From: Thermoplasmata archaeon
Lineage (GTDB): Archaea; Thermoplasmatota; Thermoplasmata; Thermoplasmatales; Thermoplasmataceae
DNA: 11,744 bases
Direction of reading: 5' to 3'
Assembly: GCA_021826795.1 (NCBI GenBank)
Contig: JAKAYM010000050.1
Location: 1-11,744, forward strand
In this document: piece after piece, positions 7,460 through 11,744 of the stretch
How the letters are laid out: every line of letters starts with the position of its first letter
Position numbering within the stretch: the stretch's first letter is position 1
Program-made: the position numbers and the translations under genes
Notes under the pieces: generated by a model
Seen by the model: only the letters and a program-made list of their open reading frames with translations
Databases searched by the model: none
What the model was told of the DNA's origin: nothing

Positions 7460-7460
7460 C

Positions 7461-7496
7461 TTATTTTAAATTATTATTATTTTTTTCCATTATTAT
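7461..7496 (+). terminator. T-rich tract after queD
   Basis: Immediately after the queD stop the plus strand is T-rich and ends in a run of seven T (7489-7495 region). Archaeal RNA polymerase commonly terminates at such T tracts. The tract lies inside the 3' end of the convergent xdhC-like gene, where it encodes an Asn/Lys-rich tail. Confidence 0.4.
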
Positions 7497-8207
7497 TTCA
7501 GCCACGATGCTTACTGCAATTTCTTTAACTGTAATAGCATTTATGGATAATCCCGCCGGGCATTTTATGGCATTTTTATCAGCATCTGGGTATTCTTTGA
7601 GTACAGTTTCCATGTCTTTATTGAACCTGTTTCTGCTGGAGACAATTGCCAGATATCTAGGTTTTTTAATAAGAAAATGTGATATATACGGTATTTCATT
7701 TTCTGTTTTTGTAATTAATAATACGAAATCATCGGTGAAATCGGATTCCATTATATGTTTTGAATCATTTTCATTGTTAATATTATAGACCTCAGGGGTC
7801 AATCCTGTATATGGTACAAGCGCCTTGAGTGCATCAAGCAGTTTGTCGTTAAATGATTCAACGAGTATAACCATGATCCTTCGGTGTACATATGGCTCAA
7901 TAAAAAGCTCTATCATACCACCACAGGTCGTGTTCATTGTATAATCCGAGGTTTTATTATCTTTGTCCAGTGCTATTTTTAAATATTTTGTTTCATTTTT
8001 TTCTATTACTTTTTCAGCCTCTTTTAAAACAACATTGTCCAGTGATGGGCTGCCGAGAGTTCCATATATTACCGTTCCTCCTGTTATCAGAATTTTAAAT
8101 CCTGGCTTTGCTATGGAAGAACCTGCGGTTTTTATTACGGTTGCAATAGCATAATCTTTCCTGCCCGCCTGCAGATCAATCTGAATAGGGATTATATCAT
8201 CATACAT
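7461..8207 (-). CDS. XdhC/CoxI-family protein, probable molybdenum-hydroxylase maturation factor
   Basis: XdhC/CoxI proteins help insert or sulfurate the molybdenum cofactor of xanthine or CO-dehydrogenase-type hydroxylases. From the preferred start the protein has 248 residues. N-terminal domain: AIATVIKTAGSS at about 20-31, KPGFKILIT, and TTCGGMIELFIEP with C95. The C-terminal half is Rossmann-like and ends in CPAGLSINAITVKEIAVSIVAEII with C216, the usual closing signature. The segment GTLGSPSLDN at 49-58 departs from the usual glycine-rich, Cys/Glu-containing motif. An ATG at 8222 would add five residues. I prefer 8207 because a TATA-like CTTTAAGTA lies about 24 nt upstream and family members start close to this point. 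No hydroxylase gene is present in the window, so the client is unknown. Confidence 0.8.
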   Translation of the reverse strand: MYDDIIPIQIDLQAGRKDYAIATVIKTAGSSIAKPGFKILITGGTVIYGTLGSPSLDNVVLKEAEKVIEKNETKYLKIALDKDNKTSDYTMNTTCGGMIELFIEPYVHRRIMVILVESFNDKLLDALKALVPYTGLTPEVYNINNENDSKHIMESDFTDDFVLLITKTENEIPYISHFLIKKPRYLAIVSSRNRFNKDMETVLKEYPDADKNAIKCPAGLSINAITVKEIAVSIVAEIIMEKNNNNLK

Positions 8208-8226
8208 ATTTTTCAAATACATAATT

Positions 8227-8235
8227 ACTTAAAGC
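8227..8235 (-). promoter_or_regulatory. Putative TATA box for the xdhC-like gene
   Basis: GCTTTAAGT-type element on the minus strand, centred about 24 nt before the ATG at 8207. It lies too close to the longer start at 8222 to serve that one, which is part of the reason for choosing 8207. Confidence 0.35.
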
Positions 8236-8253
8236 TTTTTTCAAAAACTGTTC

Positions 8254-8307
8254 TAATGCATACCAGGATAGTGACATCCTCTCCACATTAATGCATGGAG
8301 CTTCCAT
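8254..8307. repeat. Cluster of short repeats in the divergent intergenic region
   Basis: Three elements sit between the xdhC-like gene and the peptidase gene. TAATGCAT occurs twice (8254-8261 and 8289-8296), each with a palindromic ATGCAT core, 35 bases apart. Between them is the inverted repeat AGGAT-N6-ATCCT (8265-8280). Just after is ATGGA-N3-TCCAT (8295-8307). Such spacing is compatible with an operator for a dimeric regulator, but function is only inferred. Confidence 0.4.
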
Positions 8308-8316
8308 CTTATAATG

Positions 8317-8324
8317 TTAAATAG
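8317..8324 (+). promoter_or_regulatory. Putative TATA box for the S9 peptidase gene
   Basis: TTAAATAG, preceded by the similar TTATAATG (8309-8316), lies about 23 nt before ATG 8344. This placement supports ATG 8344 as the start of a leaderless message rather than the ATG at 8314, which the element partly overlaps. Confidence 0.35.
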
Positions 8325-8343
8325 TGAAATCCATTATCAGATT

Positions 8344-10107
8344 ATGGAAGACCAAACCATTGAAGATTTTTTAAAATTTAAAAATATAGAGAATGTGATT
8401 ATAAACAAAGATGGCACAGCCATAGCTACCCTGGTTTCTGACAATTATAAGCTATACAAAAAAAAGGAAATAAATAAATCAATTTATATTTATGATGTGG
8501 AGTTAAAGATTCAGCGTAGAATAGATTCGCCCGGGATTGGGTATATGGATTTTTCCGATGACGGAAGATTGCTTTACACCACCGGTGGAAAAATTAATAT
8601 ATTCAGCAGAGAAGGAACAGGGTTGGAGATAAATTTCAATGGAGATATAGACCAGGCTCTATGGATGGGTGAAAGAATTATTTTTTCCGGGAAGGCAAAG
8701 AAGGAAAAGAAAGAAGCTGATGCATATTTCTTCGAAGAGAATGAACCTTTGAACGAACTTTACCTGCTTGATTTCCATACCGGAATAAAAAAAATAACAG
8801 AGAAAGTCAATATATGGGAATTTAACACCGATGGCAGCTCAATATATGCAGTAACATCAGAAAAACCCATGGAGAGCTGCTGGTATACCGCAAAATTATC
8901 CAGAATCGACCTTAATGGAAAAGTAGAAACCGTCTATGACCCCGGATACAGGCAGATAGGCAAAATTTCCGTTTCCGGATCCAAGGTTGCTGTTCTCGAG
9001 TCAATCATGAGCGATCGTGGAGTAATATCCGGTGACATAATCCTCATTGACAATGGTATGGCAAAAAATCTCACAGAAAATTCAGATTTTACCATTTCCC
9101 ATGTAATATTCAACAATAATAAAACGTATATTCTTGAGAATAGGATGAGTAGTTTCAAAATAAGAACCCTGGAGGATAACAATATAATATGGGAAGGGTC
9201 TGGTATAGTTTATCCTGTATTTTCACCATCATTTGCAATTAGGGGCGAACTTGCTGTATTTTCATACTCCAATGAAAACAATATAGCCGAGGTGGTACTC
9301 ATAAATAAAAATCATATGATAAGATCATCAATAAACAGCGAACTCCAGAAATTGAAGGCTTATCCATCCAGGAGAATTGAGTGGAAATCCACCGATGGGA
9401 AAACTATTTACGGATTCGTCAGATGCGAGAACAGGAAAAATCCATTGATCGTGTATATCCACGGTGGACCAACGTCGTTTTCATACTCAGCTTTCATGGA
9501 TAGAACCACTCTATATTCAGGTGCCGGATTCTCGGTTTTTCTTCCTAATTACCGTGGCAGCATTGGTATGGGGAGAAAATATGCAGAATCCAACAGGGGC
9601 GATCTCGGCGGGATGGATTTCCAGGATATCATTTCCGGAATAGAATATCTCAAAGCTTCCGGATTGGTGGATACGGACAGGATGTACATAACAGGTGGAT
9701 CCTACGGGGGTTATATGTCCGCACTTGCTATCATGAAATCAGATATATTTAAGGCCTCTGTATCCTTATATGGAATTTCGGACTGGGTAAGTTTCCACGG
9801 AGTATCTAATCTGTATAACTGGGATAGGATACATATGAATGATGACCCTTATAATTTTAATCTTTACGATAGGTTCTCTGCCATAAGAATGGACCACGAT
9901 GTAAAAACTCCGGTACTTCTAATGCATGGCGTTGAGGACCCGTATGTGCCCATCGGGCAGTATTACGAGTTTTATAGATTCCTCAAGGAAAAGGGCAGGC
10001 CTGTCAGACTCCTGGTTTATCCCAGGGAGGGGCATGGTTTCAGAGAAAAGGAACATATGATCCAGCAATACAGGGAAACAATAAATTTTTTTAACGAGTA
10101 TAAATAG
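8344..10107 (+). CDS. S9-family serine peptidase (acylaminoacyl-peptidase / prolyl oligopeptidase type)
   Basis: Serine peptidase of clan SC that releases N-terminal or acylated residues from short peptides, probably cytoplasmic since no signal peptide is seen. From ATG 8344 it has 587 residues: an N-terminal beta-propeller (about 1-330) that gates the active site, then an alpha/beta-hydrolase domain. The catalytic triad is visible as S453 in GGSYGGY, D532 in HGVEDPYVP and H564 in REGHGF. HGGPTSFS (373-380) lies in the oxyanion-hole region and NYRGSIGMG follows. An ATG at 8314 would add ten residues. I prefer 8344 because the family normally begins just before an IEDFLKFK-like segment and a TATA-like element lies about 23 nt upstream. 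Exact substrate specificity cannot be read from the sequence. Confidence 0.92.
   Translation: MEDQTIEDFLKFKNIENVIINKDGTAIATLVSDNYKLYKKKEINKSIYIYDVELKIQRRIDSPGIGYMDFSDDGRLLYTTGGKINIFSREGTGLEINFNGDIDQALWMGERIIFSGKAKKEKKEADAYFFEENEPLNELYLLDFHTGIKKITEKVNIWEFNTDGSSIYAVTSEKPMESCWYTAKLSRIDLNGKVETVYDPGYRQIGKISVSGSKVAVLESIMSDRGVISGDIILIDNGMAKNLTENSDFTISHVIFNNNKTYILENRMSSFKIRTLEDNNIIWEGSGIVYPVFSPSFAIRGELAVFSYSNENNIAEVVLINKNHMIRSSINSELQKLKAYPSRRIEWKSTDGKTIYGFVRCENRKNPLIVYIHGGPTSFSYSAFMDRTTLYSGAGFSVFLPNYRGSIGMGRKYAESNRGDLGGMDFQDIISGIEYLKASGLVDTDRMYITGGSYGGYMSALAIMKSDIFKASVSLYGISDWVSFHGVSNLYNWDRIHMNDDPYNFNLYDRFSAIRMDHDVKTPVLLMHGVEDPYVPIGQYYEFYRFLKEKGRPVRLLVYPREGHGFREKEHMIQQYRETINFFNEYK
10099..10106 (+). 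promoter_or_regulatory. TATA-box-like element at the end of the peptidase gene
   Basis: TATAAATA overlaps the last codons and stop of the S9 peptidase gene. With usual spacing it would start RNA near 10128, a few bases before the TTG start at 10133. It is one of the best TATA matches in the window, but the coding sequence constrains it too. Confidence 0.35.
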
Positions 10108-10132
10108 GGAAATATGGATAAGAGGGACATAT

Positions 10133-10519
10133 TTGAATAGTATGGAAAAAATTCTTTGGGCAACGTCCGGAATAACACTTTTGCAGATTATGACAGGATT
10201 TTACCTATCCCAAATATATGATGCCATAAATTCACCGGTCTTGGTTTTCCATATATTTACCGGAATATTGCTTCTCATTATGGCTGCAGTTTCCTATCTC
10301 ATGGTCAAAAGCATACCCAGATTGAAACATCTCGCAACAGTAAATACTGTACTGATAATAATAACAATATTAACAGGAACCGGATTCATTATATTCAAAT
10401 CCAGTAATTTTTATGGTGAATTCATGCCATACATTCAGTTGCTCCTGTCAATCGGCATAATCAGCAACTACGCTGTCATGCTAGGAATCAAAAGGACCTT
10501 AGATCTCAATCAATCATGA
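10133..10519 (+). CDS. Small four-helix membrane protein, unknown function
   Basis: I do not recognise the family with confidence. The 128 residues contain four hydrophobic segments at about 7-27, 35-58, 67-88 and 98-118, so it is an integral membrane protein with almost no soluble part. H40 sits at the start of helix 2 (VFHIFTG) and H66 just before helix 3 (LKHLATVN). The pattern loosely resembles small cytochrome-b-like or archaeal CtaA-like four-helix proteins. A matching histidine in helix 4 is missing, so heme binding is only a guess. Two starts are possible: TTG 10133, preceded by GAGGG with 6-7 nt spacing, or ATG 10142, which has no ribosome site. The gene follows the peptidase by 25 nt and could be co-transcribed. 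Confidence 0.65.
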   Translation: MNSMEKILWATSGITLLQIMTGFYLSQIYDAINSPVLVFHIFTGILLLIMAAVSYLMVKSIPRLKHLATVNTVLIIITILTGTGFIIFKSSNFYGEFMPYIQLLLSIGIISNYAVMLGIKRTLDLNQS

Positions 10520-10559
10520 GAGGTTTTCCTGATTTAGTAACAGTGAACTTATGCAATAT

Positions 10560-10568
10560 CTTTTTATC
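10560..10568 (+). promoter_or_regulatory. Putative TATA box for polX (leaderless)
   Basis: CTTTTTATC centred about 25 nt before the polX ATG at 10589, with no Shine-Dalgarno match. A second AT-rich element, CTTTATAC, follows at 10569-10576 but would be too close to the ATG. Confidence 0.45.
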
Positions 10569-10588
10569 TTTATACCCGTTTATCAATC

Positions 10589-11744
10589 ATGAAGAATGTG
10601 GAACTATCCCGCATATTCAATGAAATGTATTATATGCTGAGCACTGATGAAAAAGTACGTTTTGAGGCACTTGCCTATCAGAGGGCTGCACGGTCAATAG
10701 AATCAATGCAGGATGACATTTCAGAAATCTATGAAAAGAAGGGGATAAAGGGATTAATGGAGATCCCGGGGATCGGACGGGGATTAGCAGAACACATTGA
10801 AGAATACCTGACAACCGGAAAAATTGCTAAATATGAGGATTTAAAACGCAGATTCCCGGTGGATTTCAATGAATTTTCAGGCATGGAGGGATTTGGGCCT
10901 AAAAAGGCAATGATTCTATATGATAGGCTTGGAATAAAAAATATTGCTGACCTGAAAAAAGCCGCAGAGGAACATAAAATAAGGGATATCCCCGGGTTTG
11001 GAGAAAAAAGCGAGGCCCTTATCCTGAAAAACATATCAATGATATCTGCTACAGGATCTAGAATTTTACTGAGTACTGGATTAAATGAAGCCAGAAAGAT
11101 TGTATCATATCTATTATCTAAAAACATAGTATCCACGTGTGAGATAGCCGGATCAACTAGAAGAATGAGGGAAACGGTTGGAGATATTGATATACTTGTT
11201 ATATCTGAACAGCCGGAAAAGGTAATGGATTTATTCACAGAGTACGGAGGCGTAAAATCCATAGTTGTCAGGGGTGAATCAAAAACTACCGTGCTCCTTG
11301 ATATAGGAACCACATGTGATTTACGGGTGATAAAACCAGGAAGCTTCGGTTCAGCGTTGCAATATTTCACAGGTAGCAAGGATCATAACATAAAGGTACG
11401 TAAGATTGCAATTGATCATAATTATAAGCTAAATGAATACGGATTATATTACGGTGATAAAAATATAATGGAAGGCAAAAACGAGCAGGCTATATATACA
11501 GAGCTGGGTATGGATTATGTTCCACCTGAAATGCGTGAAGATCGTGGGGAAATAGAACTTGCATTATCACATAAAATTCCGTCATTGCTTGAATTATCCG
11601 ATATAAGGGGTGACCTGCATCTGCATACAAAGGAAAGTGATGGAATGAATACCACTGACGAGATGGTGGCCGCCGCAATAAAAAAGCATTATGAGTATAT
11701 AGCCATTGCAAATCATTCAAAAAGATTAAAAATAGCCAATGGGA
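10589..11744 (+). CDS. polX: Family X DNA polymerase with PHP domain, partial (C-terminus off right edge)
   Basis: Bacterial/archaeal-type PolX, a gap-filling polymerase and nuclease of base-excision and break repair. The frame is open to the right edge, giving 385 residues of an expected 560-580. Domain order: helix-hairpin-helix segments around 57-75 (LMEIPGIGRGLAEHI), 97-115 (GMEGFGPKKA) and 132-148 (IRDIPGFGEK); the nucleotidyltransferase palm with G189-S190 and catalytic D199 and D201 (VGDIDILV), third aspartate D244 (CDLRV), and ALQYFTGSKDHN; then the start of the PHP domain with D342, H344 and H346 (DLHLHT) and D351. The second PHP motif reads IANHS (H376) where TDHS is usual. The ATG has a TATA-like element about 25 nt upstream and no Shine-Dalgarno site. 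Confidence 0.95.
   Translation, partial: MKNVELSRIFNEMYYMLSTDEKVRFEALAYQRAARSIESMQDDISEIYEKKGIKGLMEIPGIGRGLAEHIEEYLTTGKIAKYEDLKRRFPVDFNEFSGMEGFGPKKAMILYDRLGIKNIADLKKAAEEHKIRDIPGFGEKSEALILKNISMISATGSRILLSTGLNEARKIVSYLLSKNIVSTCEIAGSTRRMRETVGDIDILVISEQPEKVMDLFTEYGGVKSIVVRGESKTTVLLDIGTTCDLRVIKPGSFGSALQYFTGSKDHNIKVRKIAIDHNYKLNEYGLYYGDKNIMEGKNEQAIYTELGMDYVPPEMREDRGEIELALSHKIPSLLELSDIRGDLHLHTKESDGMNTTDEMVAAAIKKHYEYIAIANHSKRLKIANG

Noticed and set aside
10114..10140. Eight-codon open frame before the four-helix protein, a possible leader peptide
   Set aside because: It has no ribosome site, and its Lys-Arg-rich content does not suggest amino-acid attenuation. More likely chance in a short gap.
10510..10591. 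Repeated ATCAATCATGA at the end of the four-helix gene and at the polX start
   Set aside because: The match is short and AT-rich, one copy is coding and the other includes the start codon, with no sign of a wider repeat or duplication.
10729..11379. 216-residue minus-strand reading frame
   Set aside because: It lies entirely antisense to polX, whose helix-hairpin-helix and catalytic motifs are clear.
1..11744. Possible mobile element, CRISPR array, tRNA or defence system
   Set aside because: No transposase or integrase motifs, no regularly spaced repeats, no cloverleaf that I could recognise, and nearly all bases are assigned to housekeeping-type genes of uniform composition.

Overview
The window looks like a stretch of chromosome from an acidophilic, Thermoplasma-like euryarchaeon (Thermoplasmatales, in the direction of Ferroplasma, Cuniculiplasma or Picrophilus). 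This is inferred from low GC, heavy use of ATA and AGG/AGA codons, archaeal TATA boxes about 22-26 nt before many start codons (leaderless transcripts), Shine-Dalgarno sites only inside operons, and an archaeal gene set. No species can be named from the sequence alone. The genes are tightly packed. The longest non-coding stretches are 3381-3490 (110 nt) and about 8208-8343 (136 nt with the starts preferred here), so no gene-free stretch exceeds 300 bases.

Left part (minus strand, 1-3380): a TCA-cycle block transcribed mdh, sdhA, sdhB. It encodes malate dehydrogenase and the flavoprotein and iron-sulfur subunits of succinate dehydrogenase. sdhB runs off the left edge after residue 215. It carries an extra cysteine in its third cluster motif, as described for Sulfolobus-type enzymes.

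Middle part (plus strand, 3491-7459): pdxS and pdxT (the two subunits of PLP synthase), a 66-residue two-helix membrane protein, a PPC/DUF296-domain protein of unknown function, then queE-folE-queD. The last three make the 7-deazaguanine precursor used for archaeosine in archaeal tRNA: FolE makes dihydroneopterin triphosphate from GTP, QueD makes 6-carboxytetrahydropterin, and QueE makes 7-carboxy-7-deazaguanine. QueC and the tRNA transglycosylase are not in the window.

Right part: an XdhC/CoxI-like molybdenum-hydroxylase maturation protein on the minus strand (7461-8207), convergent with queD with one base between the stop codons. Then on the plus strand come an S9 prolyl-oligopeptidase-family peptidase (8344-10107), a small four-helix membrane protein (10133-10519) and the first 385 residues of a family X DNA polymerase with a PHP domain (10589 to the right edge).

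I found no mobile element, CRISPR array, tRNA or rRNA. This is mostly an ordinary core-genome region. The points most worth a second look are the four-cysteine third cluster of SdhB, the PPC protein placed directly before the deazaguanine genes, the palindrome-rich gap between the xdhC-like gene and the peptidase, and the two uncharacterised small membrane proteins.
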